17,400 bases of DNA, from contig JAOXYB010020904.1 of the NCBI GenBank assembly GCA_028565635.1, positions 1 to 17,400 on the forward strand, given 5' to 3'. Below, one piece after another: positions 1-12,500 of this stretch. Source of the DNA: Phoronis ovalis. Taxonomy: Eukaryota > Phoronida > Phoronidae. Position 1 is the stretch's first letter. Each line of letters opens with the position of its first letter. The notes under the pieces are model-generated. The model had not been told where the DNA came from, did not search any database, and saw only the letters and a list, made by a program, of their open reading frames with translations. The translations under genes were made by a program, and so were the position numbers.

Positions 1-384
1 ATAAAACATGTATGCTTCATATTAATAATATGCAATTCCTTTCGCTCAAATAACCAATTTAAACAGCGTACAATGATCATTCTTCGAATCGTCGTTGTCT
101 TGTTTTGGTAAGATACCTAACTTAGAAATATACATACCAGAACACTAACCAATGCAACACTACTGAAAAATAATAAATATGTATTTTTGAATCAGTTCTG
201 TATTGCTACATGCATTGGTATGTTGCAAAGTAAGAAACTGCAATTTTATACATGTCAACACCTTAAAGCCATTGCCTGGCTGTATGTCTCCATATTGTAT
301 GAATTGGAGTTATTACTTAAATTATTGCAGTTCTGCATTTGTTTAGTTGTAACAATTAACCATTTCTTTTGTCTTTGCATGTAG
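1..384 (+). other. Intron upstream of the beam exon
   Basis: AT-rich intron sequence ending in the acceptor at 383-384. A 65-codon open frame at 187-384 has no Piezo-like sequence and runs straight into the acceptor, so it is chance. Nothing else seen; the preceding exon is outside the window. Confidence 0.8.
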
Positions 385-548
385 AGGGGCTGAACTAATA
401 AATCGTATTCTCATTAAACGAGTCACTAAGCAAAAACAGCAAGAAGCAGAGGAGTTAGCAAAGATAAAACAAAAAATGGAGAGAATCAAAATGAGACAAG
501 AGCGACTAAATCAAAGAGCAATTATTGAATACGATGATCATTACAAAA
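385..548 (+). CDS. Piezo: Piezo exon 1 of window: beam helix
   Basis: The acceptor is the AG at 383-384 and the donor is gtaagt after 548. The first base completes a codon begun upstream (probably Arg), then the frame runs from Gly1 to Lys54. The opening RGAEL-type start followed by a long charged helix (KQKQQEAEELAKIKQKMERI, residues 15-34, continuing to about 47) matches the Piezo beam. In vertebrate structures the beam is a long intracellular rod that carries force from the blade to the central pore. Heptad-like Leu/Ile/Met spacing within a Lys/Glu/Gln-rich segment supports a single long helix. Ends in phase 1. Confidence 0.93.
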
Positions 549-3500
549 GTAAGTGAAACAGTATGTATGAGATATTAAGATTTATTATTGCAGTCGTTGT
601 CGTTACCTCACCAAAAAGCCGATGCTGATGTTATCTGAAGAGTTTAAATAATTTATAATTATTAGTAATACCACAAAGCAATGTTAGTTATGCTAAATAC
701 AGACAAGTTTTGAAAATATAATGTACACTTGGAAACATAAGTACAGTTCATGCCTTCATTCCTATCAATATGACCTGGTAAATTTACTTAAAGGCACTTT
801 TTTGATTGTTGATGGCTAGTTAGTCAAATGTCAATCTATCTCACAATAGTAGATATTTGCAATTCAAATGAATCGAAAGATGTTATCTATAAACAAGCTT
901 ATTTCTAAAATTTTTAAATCGTATATTCCTGTATGTTTTTTAGTATTTTTGCTAATTGCTATAATTTATGTTAATAAAGTTGCTGGTTGAATAAACATTG
1001 TAAGCGAATATCTTTGAGAGCTATAACTTTATTATTGAAACTTTGTCAACTTGACAAAATGTATACAGTAATGATTAAAGTAAATTTGAGTTAATATGAG
1101 AGTGAACAGTTTGAATAAGGATTTCTGAACCTCCATTATGACAGAAGTAACCTTTTATAGCAATTCGTTCTGGAGGGGAATACATGTTTGAAGATGACTC
1201 TGAAGATGAGGAAACTATCTCTACTGTAACTAAAGGGCTTGATGTGGCGGATGAAGCTGATTCAGGAGGCAAACCAATGGGACCTATTCAGGTATATGAT
1301 ATATATCACTATTTACATGATATTACCTACCAAAATACATTGTGTAACATAGAGTGCTCTGATATTTTTACGCAATTTCTCAATTTATTGAATTAATATA
1401 ATTTTGTTTGGTCAGGGTTGCTTGTTACGTGTAGATGTATTGATCTAATTACATGCAGAGATTATTTTTTACTTCCCCCCCTTTGTATTATTATATTGTA
1501 TATTTGGATACATATTTATTGATAGCTCAGCGGGAATATTTTGTAGTTACTAAATGCTGCTTTAGAGAGTGGTACTAAAGAAGCATTAAGACAACGAAAA
1601 AAACGTTCAAGTAATGGAGATATTGCTGACGGTGATAAGACACCTACAACATCAACAGCGGTAACAACACCGATGACTCCTCCCAGTAAGTATTGTACAG
1701 GGTCTTTATTGTTTAATCTGCTTCTAATCCACCCGAGGAGCTGCTTTGTTGGAATTACTTCTAATCTCCCTGTTTTCCAGTGGGGTTGCTCAATAGCTTC
1801 TAATTATTGATAGTCTAATAGGAGTTTCAAAGTGGATGCCAGTTTGTGATATAAGTTGATGATACTTTTTTAGACTCATGTGATAATGGATTAATTGTTA
1901 AGCATCTATGACATGAAATATTGTATATTAGTCTTAAATGTAAGTGTCAAAGTTTTTGTGGAATTGATAAAGATTTAAAATCATGGTTGATTATTTTGTA
2001 AATTAATTTTGTGGATGTACTACACATAACCTTGCCTTGTCTATTCATAGCATTGTTTAAAGTTAAATGAATTGACTTTTTTAACTACATTTTTATTGAA
2101 ATTAAAATAATAAATATAGTTTCAGAAGAAGAAGAAACTGTTTCTCCACCCGAGGACAAGCCTGATGTGGACGAGATAGGTCGTGATATTCCTGTAAGTT
2201 CCAAAAAAGATTCTGACGATATATGTCTGGATGATAGTAACGGTGGTAATGATGATGAAAAAGATGAAACAACACAAACAGATGAGACATCAGGTGAGTT
2301 TTCTGTACATAAGTTAGTATGAATGCCTTGTATATCATTATAGGTGATGAGCATGTACATCCGATTGCAACTTCATGTCAGATACCAATAAACTGACCTA
2401 CACTAAGAAACACATTTCAAGAGGGAAATCCTAATTGATATTTTACAATATACTGGATATAAGTGTTCTATATATAGTTCATCCTTTGTATTGCCCTAAA
2501 ATCAACACAGTGCGCATGCATGTCATGAAGGATTTCCATTCACAAACTTTACTTTCACTCACAAAAATATTGTGACGGGTTATAAAAGTATTATTGGAAC
2601 ATAATTATAATTTGTAAGTCAATACCAAAAGAAATCGGAAACAATAAAAACCGTAATATTGAAATAAGAGGAGGGAGAAACTTTTCACATGCAGGTAATT
2701 GATGTTTATCTCCACAGCAGTTCATCCGATTTCAAAAATCATACGTTTATATTAGAGTGATGTCTAATATGATGAATAAAATGTATAGTTGAAATATTTT
2801 AATAAAAAAAGAACTTATCATTTTCAGTTCTGATTGGGCTTTGTTCTGTACAGCTAGCTGGTTGTTAACATTATTTATGATGTGTGAAACGTTTTCTTTA
2901 TAGCCACCTGTTGTAATGCAGTTGTTGACTCCTTGAAGTTGCTATGGGCACTAATTGTTAGTGTGATCGAGTATCTAATAAAAATCATGAATAAGATTTC
3001 ATTTGACTACAGACGAGTCGCTAAAATTTTAGATTGCGAGATGAGGGACCAGAAACGTGTAAGAATTTGAAAGTAATACATGAGCTAATGGAAAAAATCA
3101 TTTTTTAAACTTGTGTCATATTAAAAAGACTGTATTGGTCTTATAAAGTGGCTATTCAGATATTTTGTATTACTATATGAGTTGCTGTCACACATGTTAA
3201 TATCAACAGCAGTGTTTTATATCTTAATGAGCCATTACTATCTTTTATGCTTGCTTTGCCTCAACATATACTTGTGAATGACATAGTATTATAACCTAAA
3301 TTGCCAGCGTACTTAGGGAGCATCTACATCTGTCTTAATTCATTTTGACATTGTACTCATGTTGTACCTTATTTCTTCCACTTCCAGTTAAAGCCTTCTG
3401 GTTATACTGACAGTGATATTGGGGAAGACACTACAAGGTGGTTGTGCTATATCCTGTATTCCATATTTACAGTTTTTTCTGTGTAGTTTTTTTTCCATTT

Positions 3501-6500
3501 CTTTTGGCAGAAAATTGTCAAACTGCCTATTTTGTTGGTAAAGTAAAATCAACCAATTGTACAGTCTTGGCAAAGAAATTAAGCAGTGTGTAATTCTATT
3601 TAAAAAATTAGTTTTAACCATTTGAATACAAAAAAATGCTACAACATAACCCAGAAAGTGTGCATTATATAAACACCTGTCAGTAAATCATACATTTGAA
3701 ATATGTAAAAGGAAAAGTAAAGTGATGTTCACAAAATTTAATTTGTATAGAAGCAGATACAGTCCATATATAGTGTAATATAATGTCTTCTGCATCGGTG
3801 CTTATCATTTGGTAAAAATATGAGTATTTTAGTTGTAATGTGACACAATTTTAGGCAAGAGATGGGTGATGTTAATATTGAAATTTCTGACCCTGATGGA
3901 AAAAAGAAACCAGATAGATTACACATTGGCCCCGATTCCAGGTAAACCATGATATCGTTTCTTTAGGTAGCGTGCATTTCTCTGATAAGAAAGTCTTACA
4001 GATTAATAACTTGAAAATGATACACACTACTGGAAAAACACTTTAAGGATTTGTTTTTCTAGGCAAATATTTGTTATTTTTTAAAGAGTATTTCTATGAA
4101 ACCTTCTTTGTGATAATATAGTCTAAACTAAAACATATTTGTTTAATATTTGTATCTTAGCTTAGAATTGCTGATGGAGCAGTCTCCAGAGGAAGAACCT
4201 GATTTGGAAAAATCTCGTTTCTACCGATTCTTCAGAGCTTTGTACTATGCACTTGTTTCAAACACTGAGATTTTGTGTTACTTTGTGATGGTGATTAACC
4301 AGATGATATTTGCAAGCCTACTGTCCTTACCATTACCATTATCAGTCTTTTTGTGGGGCATGCTGTCTGTGCCAAGACCCTCTAAGAATTACTGGGTGAC
4401 TGTCATAACCTATACAGAGGTGATTTTCTTCTATATTTTGCTATATGTAAATTGTTTTGGTAAGGAAAATATAATTTTTGTTGGCATGGAAGGCCTTCAA
4501 TCCATAAATCATGGGTTTTAACATCGAGTTTGTGAGTGTTTATACCCATGACACTTTGTGTACTTTGCACACAAGTGTATAGCCGAAAAAACATTAGATG
4601 GTCCTTGTAGTGCTTCTAGTATTGAAAGTATGTGACCTGTAAGATGTTTTTGGGCAGGTATAAAAGGCTAAGGTAATGAGTTAGGGTATGTCATTACACA
4701 TGTAGTATAGTGTAAGAGGTTTTCACAGTACCCCCATAAGTTTTCTGAAGCGGTCTATTTAGAGCTGCTAAATAAATACACAGTTAATGAAATGTGAAGG
4801 AAATGTCGATGAAATAGAGTTTCTGCCTTGTAATTTCCAAACTTGAAATGGGAAAATATGAATCGATGTTCACTAAGAAAACACAAATTTGAACTTAAAA
4901 TTAGAAGGCACAGTGATTGGAAATGCTAATTAATTTAATTGAAATGTGGAACTGGAATTACAGCCAAGAAGTTATGTCACTCAGACTGTTACATTGTAGT
5001 TATTGCATGCATTGGTTATAACAGACTGCATGATCACATATTCCAGAAAAATATTCATACATGGCAATAATCAGAGTATTTCTGTTCCTGTAATCACTAA
5101 TATGCACCATACTATCTTTCTAGGTCATCGTGATGATCAAGTATTTCTTCCAGTTTGATTTTTGGAATACGCTGTTTCAAGTTCCTGACCAAACCATCAC
5201 ATGGACAGCTATAGTGGGTATTCTTCCCACGGTTGATTACGCAACTGCAGACTTGGTTGTGCTGTTGTTTGTTTTTGTGCATAGATCAATACTTAGGGTA
5301 TGTTGTAAGATTGTATTGCAGTCTACTTTTTATAATATTGTAGTATTTGCATTGTTTGTTGTATTTAAGGAAAAGTAACCCAAACAATGTTGTAAAATGA
5401 TTATTAAGATAACTTTCTCTACTGCTTCTTACGGGATAACATTAACATTATGATGTCTTTTCACATCCTGCTGTGTATAACCTGCCTGAGACTCCTTAAT
5501 TTCAGCGCTATGGTCTGTGGAAGAGTGCTGCTGAGATTGAAGAAGATATGCACAAAGCAACAGCTATGGAGAGTAAACCTGGTACTCCGGCAGTACTAAC
5601 AAAGGTGAGAAACTAAAAGATTGTATATGCTACTCACCATTTCATCTGTATGTAATTAACATTGAAAGCACATTTTTTTAGATTTGATAGCATAGGCATG
5701 ATACTATTAGCTGATACTTTAAATCTCACTAAATCTTCCTAATATTAGTTTTACTGCCTCTTGGCTAACAAAAATTTGCAAGGAGTCTTAATCTGAGTTG
5801 TCCTTGTATTAGATGGTCACTTGTGGTGTAAGAAAATAATAAATTATTTTCTCATAAATTCCAGCCATTTGGAGGAGAGATGGACCAGGACGATCCTGAT
5901 ATGCCACTGGGAGCATCAGCATTTGGTGATACGGCTGATGGTAATGCTTGTGGTAAAACAGAAGGTACCCCACCTCCAAGTCGGCAGTCTTCGGTGGATG
6001 ACTTGAATGGTGATTCTCTTGTGCTCGTGAAGAAGAAAAGTGAAACTAAACAGAAAAGGTTTGTTTGAAAGGTTTTTGCTGGCTATCTACCCAAGATAAC
6101 CAGTGTTTAGATTCGATTGGGCAACATGAAGTTTTGACTAGTCTTGTTTTTCTTTAGTTTAACTATTATATATGTCTAGTATATAATAGTATATAAAATA
6201 AACAGATAGCTTATATTGTAAGCTATTTGGGACAACATGCACGATCTGTGGTCTAGATATATAACCATTATCATAGCATCTTGGAACAAAAAGTGTTCAA
6301 TTGTAATACTAGGGTTGCTGCTGCTAGACAGCAAACCTGTTGGTTTTGTATGTTTTCCTTCTTTTCCAATTTCCAGCAAGCTATATCTCAAACTAGTTTA
6401 CAGCCAGAGCCATGATACTTTAGGTGTGGTATCTCCAGGTATTAGGTTAAGCAGAGGTCATTCTAGTGGCCTTTGAGAATATTTAGGAAAATGTGAAATT

Positions 6501-9500
6501 CATATTTTTTTGGCCTATTTCAATAAATTATGAATCCTTCAATTTTCAGCAAGCTATATCTCGAAAACTGTTACAGCTAGGAATGTTGTACTTGAGATGT
6601 GACATCCCTAGAGTGGCTCATTGTTGACCTTTAGGTCAAAAGGTCATTTAGAATTCAAATAAAAAATTGCCAGTTCAGTATAGATTCATTGCAGAAAATG
6701 TTTTAAAATTTAGGCTATGCATGTATTTAGGAATAGTCTGTATGCGCACAATGACATTTTCACAGTTTTTTAAATGTCAACTTAACTTAGAATAATTATA
6801 TGGGCAAAAACAATTAGCCCCTTAGGTGATTGATCCTAGAACCGCCTTTATAATTACAAAACAATTTCAGCAAATATGGCCAAGCATGATTTCTAATTTT
6901 TTTCATAGTACAAAAGCCGCTAAAGTTTCATAGTAGCACTAGGTCCTTAATATGTGAATGTGACATTAACAAGACAATGTACAATATACAATTAAGAGAA
7001 CAAAAAAATAAACATCAATGTAAACTGTAATAAACAATGTTGTGAGAAATATCGTGTTCTTCTTTTACAGACTTAGGAGCTGGACTAGGCCCTTTGTCGT
7101 ATTCTTTCAACAGCTAACATCTGAAGACTACAATACCACAACTGATGTTTATGCTGGGATGTTTGCTTGTGACTTTATTAATTTTCTTATTATTGTCTTT
7201 GGTTACCATGGATTTGGACCAGCTGTGAGTTGTCTTTTTGTTGTTATCAACAGTGTTGATAGTGATGTTTTACCCAGGCAAAAACCTGTGGTAGAAGATG
7301 ATTGTTTAAAATATTCCTTGTGATTAAAAAAATAATTAACAAAATTTATGTAATGTCGTGTGTCTGCTGAAATCACCAGGTGCTGTACATTGTAAATGCA
7401 ATAAAAAGTAGAATGCAGAAAAATATAAAAAGTCTTGTAAAAGTGCACTAATTAAAAAAACAATTTCAGAAATTGCATTGTGAAAAAACTACAGGAAATA
7501 TATTAAAAACCCCTATTAATATATTGCTGTAATTAAAATTGTAGTTGATAATAACATTGAGCCAAATTGTCGAGACTATTTCCTTTCTAATTAGTTTTTC
7601 ATATATACTCCACAGTAAATAGAAAATTGCACACACCAAGGTAAATAGTTACTATCAGATGCATGAAAGAGAAATTATTACTGTTCCCTGTGGATAATTG
7701 ATCACAAACAGTATTCATGATCAGGTATATTCCGAATGAATGAGAACATTTTTTTTTTGGGTACATCAAAAATAGACTGTTTGCATGCAGTTGGTGGAGC
7801 TACTTGCCGCAATCCCAAATACTCCCAGCATGCTGTGTATGAACAGTGATGCAATTCTTTGCCTGCTCGCACCATTCATTCACAATATGCTGGGAATGTT
7901 TGGGTTTGTGATGATGGCTCCCTCAAATGCATGCAATTAGTCTATTAGCTACAATACAATCTACATGCGAGTGGAATAAATGCAAACGTTATAAATAATG
8001 GAATATTTTGCTTTAATTTTAGGAATCAAGTGGTGACGTACAAAGTGTTCTGTCAGAGAATCGTGTGCCTGTGTCCTTTCTCATCATGCTTCTGGTGCAG
8101 TTTGCTTTAATTATTATTGACAGAGCTTTGTATTTAAAGAAGAATGTTACTGGAAAGTTCATCTTTCATTTAGTCCTCATTATTGGCGTTCATGTATGGG
8201 TATTCTTTGTGCTACCAATCATAACTCAAAGGTAAACTGCTACTATTTGTTTATTTGTACATAATTTGTTTATTTGTACATATGCCTACATAAATAACTT
8301 GTTAGAGTACAATGTTTTAGGACTGACATGAAGTTCTTTTAACTGTGAATTTTAACTCTTGAAATTAATTTAGTTCAAGTATACAATTGCCCTAAAGTTG
8401 TTTCATGATAGCCAGGGAATGTTGTCCAAATTTGGAGAAAATTTGTACAATTATTACAAGACAGTGAGAGTAGGTATTCAACTTAGATCTACTACATCTT
8501 TGCAAACTCCTCATAGCATTTCTTTTACGTTTGTATTGTAATATCTAAATTATTATAGTATGTGTAATTTATTTCAGAACGTTTAGTAATGATTTGCCAG
8601 TCCAGTTATGGTATTTTGTTAAATGCATTTATCTGGCATTATCTGCTGCCCAGATCAGATGTGGCTATCCCACCAGGGTTCTAGGCAACTTCTTAACCAA
8701 CAAATACAATTACCTGAACTTGGTCCTTTTTAAAGGGTAAGATTGCTACAAATAATAACTGTTTATTCTTATAAATCTTTGTTACACAATGTCAGCTATT
8801 TGTAATCAGGGTCCAGTGATTTAAATTATTCCTGCAAAAAAGGCAGTTGATAATTCAGCCAGTCCACTTCTAAAAGTCAGTCTCGAATCTTTATAGAGTA
8901 TTGCCTGTAAATTTCACAGAAATGGAGGATCATTTAAAATTGTTATAAAAATTCAAAGAATGGAAATTAAAATGGTACTTATACTCAAAATGAAAATGCA
9001 TTACAAGTATTGTTTTACAATATAGTCATGAATGAATTAACACATGTGAAACTACTTAAGACTTCTCCGTGTTCATGCTCTTACAGATTCATAGTGATAC
9101 CATTTTTGTTGGAGCTTCGGTCTCTCATGGACTGGATATGGACAGACACAACTTTAGCCTTGTCAAGTTGGTTACAAATGGAGGATATTTATGCTAATGT
9201 ATATGTTCTGAAGTGTTGGCGATGGTCAGAAGAGGTAATAAAGCTCAATTGTATACAAAGTTGTATTTATTTTTTAATTACAGTTGCATTGTTGGAAAAA
9301 TAATTGCTTGCAAAGTTATATTTATTTTTAATTACAATTGCAGATGGATAAATAAAAAAAATTTAATCATGTTAACCCTAAATAGTTAGTCATTTAAGTT
9401 AGACTGACATCAGTCGTTAGAAACATTAATTGAATTTTACAAATTGATTGTAGTTAATACTAATGCACTAGATATGTAATAAACTGAGCTCCCTCTGTTA

Positions 9501-12500
9501 AGTGTTTAAGGATATAATACAATCTGTACAATAAACCAAGCTTCAGGCTGTTTTACAGTGCTAACTAATACACTAACATGTTTTGGTATATATGTTTATG
9601 TGCTATATATATATATATCTGCGTTTTCTTTATTACTATGTTATGTCAATAGCCTAGAGCCAATTTTTTCTAAGCAAATTTAAATAAGCTGGAGAAGCCA
9701 GTTGTTTTATTCTGACTATAAAATAATTTAAAAGAAAAATAAATTTTTTTTAAGTCAATTTTTTTTTTATTATAAGATATTTATTTCAAGTATCTGTAAC
9801 AGAGCCGACTAATACTAGCCTACATTTAAGCCAGTGAGAGCATAATGTCATAATATTTTGTAAAATTCTGAGTATCACATGTTCATTTTTAGAATTACCC
9901 TACCCCACGAGCACAACCTCGCAGTGCAATTGTAAAATATGGATTTGGAGGTTTAGTTCTGTTTTTGGTTATTTTCATCATTTGGTTTCCTCTGGTGTTG
10001 TTTTCATTTGCCAATGTTGTGTATGAACCCAACCTACCAGTGGAATGCACAGTTCAGCTGTCTATTGGAGGTTATCAGGTACATTTATAAAAAGCCAAAA
10101 GAGTTGGGCATTTATTTCCATAAATAGTTCTAGTAAATTTTGTAACTATATGCCTATATATAGTCTTCTAGATCTTTCATTCAGGTAGCAGAGACAGGAG
10201 TCGCATTATGAATCAAGATTTAACCACAAGTGCAGCTTTGCACTGTACAGATAGGAACAAACCAATAATTACAATTCAGTATTTAGTGCTTTGTAGGATA
10301 TTTTAATTAAAGTATCACATGCTATATGACAAAGTTGTAATGCGCTACTTGACAGTTGTCTTGGCATCATGAAAGGAATGTGAGTTTTACAATTAGTTTT
10401 CTTGCTCAAACTTTTTTGTAAGATATATGTAGTGATTTTTCTATCTCAATATGTGTTTCAGCCATTGTTTAAAATGACGACTCAACAGGAAAACATTAAT
10501 AACTTTAGCATGACCAGTTATGACGACCTTATAGCCAGCTATACATTTCCTACTTACGATAATTCAGAAGAGTCAAGGGTAGGTGATGTGAACATTGTAT
10601 TTTAGCCAAACTTTATGTGTGTATTATTATCCCCTTGCTCAATGCAGAGTAGGAGGATATAACATCTGTCCAGTCCATATGTAATGGTTAAAACTTTTTT
10701 TGTTTTTAAGTCCCTTTGTCTGGCGGTAACAGCTTCAATTTTTGTGAGATCAAAATACAGGTCAAGTGCGGTTTAGGACAGAGTTACTCCAAATATGGCC
10801 AATTAGTGACCATTGTTCTGGATTTAAGCTGTTTGATATCTTGAACACTAGGATAGATAAAGAAACTGTAGCAATTCAAAAGGCAAATATAGGTCAAAAC
10901 TACAGATCAGTTTTGATTTACATGTAGATCTAGATGATCTGTAATATGGCCAGCTAACTGCAATGTTTATCTCGATAAGGTATGAATAGCCATATCGTGA
11001 AATTTGGTAAATGGAGACACTGTTGCAAGATAGAAGGTAACTATAGATCAGAATACAAGTCCAGTTTGATTTGACCTGCATCACTTCCAATATTGCTGAC
11101 TGGTCATCATGCCGTGATTCTCGCAAATAGTAGTGCTCATTTCTTGAAAACTCTGATAGATAGATTTAGTGTTGCAAGTCAAGCATGTGTTTGGGATGAC
11201 TGTGCATATGAGTGGATGACCTTTGATCTTGATCTATATTTAAATGTGTTTTTTTTTGCAATCCAACATTCATATGTTGAGATCATCCCTAATGTGTGAT
11301 TCGATTTTAGCTACCACTGTTTCGTATTAACACCTTATTGTATTCTGTCTACAACTGGATCTCACTCCAGAAAAAAATATTCTTTTGATGTTCCAAGCTT
11401 CATTTGTTCAGCATTTTGTTCCAAAATGACTTCTTTGATAGTGCCTAATTAATCTCAAGACCATCCAGGTCAAGTATTAAGTTTAACAAAGTAAAGTATG
11501 AATTTACAACTTGATTTTATTATTAGTAAGCATAAAATGGTTATGATTCTTTATTAAATATTCAGTTAATTCTAAGATATATTTCCAGCTCCAATACATT
11601 TTTTCTCTCACAGTTTCAACTACGCTGTAACATGTAATTTTTTTTCTGATGAAAGTTAATTTGGTTAGTAAATACCAGATAAAAATGTTTTTTTCTTACA
11701 GCAAGCATTGGGATTCTTGTCAAGTTTTGAATTTAAAGATGCAACAAGCATCAGAATCAATGGCCACTCTACTACCCTATGGGGTATAAGTCCTCCAGCA
11801 GAGAAATCTCTTTTGTCTGACTTAATAAGTAATAAAGATATCACAATGCAATTTTCAGTGGAGTTTGTTAGGTAAGAGCTTTGTATCGGATATATGTTAA
11901 ATGGATAAAAATTATACAGTTGTTTTCCCATTCTTAGTCCCTCAGCTGAAATTACAAACTATCCTTATTTAAGCAGTATTCCTCTACTTTGTGTATAGGC
12001 TCTATACCCAACTTAGGCAGCATGTAAAATATCAAAAAGTAAATGGGACCTACTATAATTGAAATTCCACGTTATGTGCAGTGTTACATTGAAAAAGCTG
12101 AATAATATTTGTGTTGGGTTTGTGAACGTGTTTCAATTTTTTTTCATTTCATGTTACATTTTGCATATGTAGGCTGAAGTCTGTAGTTAATGGTATGATT
12201 TATCAATTATTTGTCTTTTTTTTCTTTGTAGAACACCGAAGTCCGGACTAAGCCAAACCTCTAACAAGGTCAAATTTCAAACTGCCCCCCTAGACAATAA
12301 CACCCGATGGTCAATTGTAGATTTATTGAAAAGCAACAATAGCAGATCAGTGTATGTATTAAATGTCTCAACCCTTGATACTCAGTAGGAATACATAAAG
12401 AGACAAAAAGATAGCAGATATAATAATATAACTATAATGTATGGTTTATCATCATATACCACGAGCCAAGGACAAGTGGTATAAGCTTCTCACTGAGCTC

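Larger units (their letters stand above)
9235..9892 (+). other. Intron 15
   Basis: Phase 0. Carries a 55-bp-period direct duplication (about 9256-9356) and a TA microsatellite (9604-9618). Confidence 0.86.

Noticed and set aside
187-384. 65-codon ATG frame before exon 1
   Set aside because: It ends at the acceptor, is AT-driven in composition, and does not resemble the Piezo segment that precedes the beam.
1531-1546. Earlier acceptor for exon 3 at 1530
   Set aside because: Starting at 1531 puts the exon out of phase and meets a stop after 15 codons.
2085-2360. Two overlapping Ser-rich minus-strand frames
   Set aside because: They are the antisense shadow of acidic exon 4.
4420-4521. Open frame continuing 34 codons past exon 8
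   Set aside because: It is intron read-through: joining 4419 to 5124 restores the conserved TEVIVMIKYFFQF segment, while the extension is not Piezo-like.
4548-4578. Short imperfect inverted repeat around acactttgtgt
   Set aside because: Only about 10 pairs with an indel; such matches are expected by chance in an intron.
5298-5378. Open frame continuing past exon 9 with hydrophobic residues
   Set aside because: It begins with a clear gtatgt donor; exon 10 supplies the conserved GLW motif instead.
10848-11299. Open frames on both strands in intron 17
   Set aside because: They fall in the tandem subunits of the interspersed repeat, with no protein-family resemblance.
11665-11931. 88-codon minus-strand frame
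   Set aside because: Antisense shadow of cap exon 18, which is certain on the plus strand.
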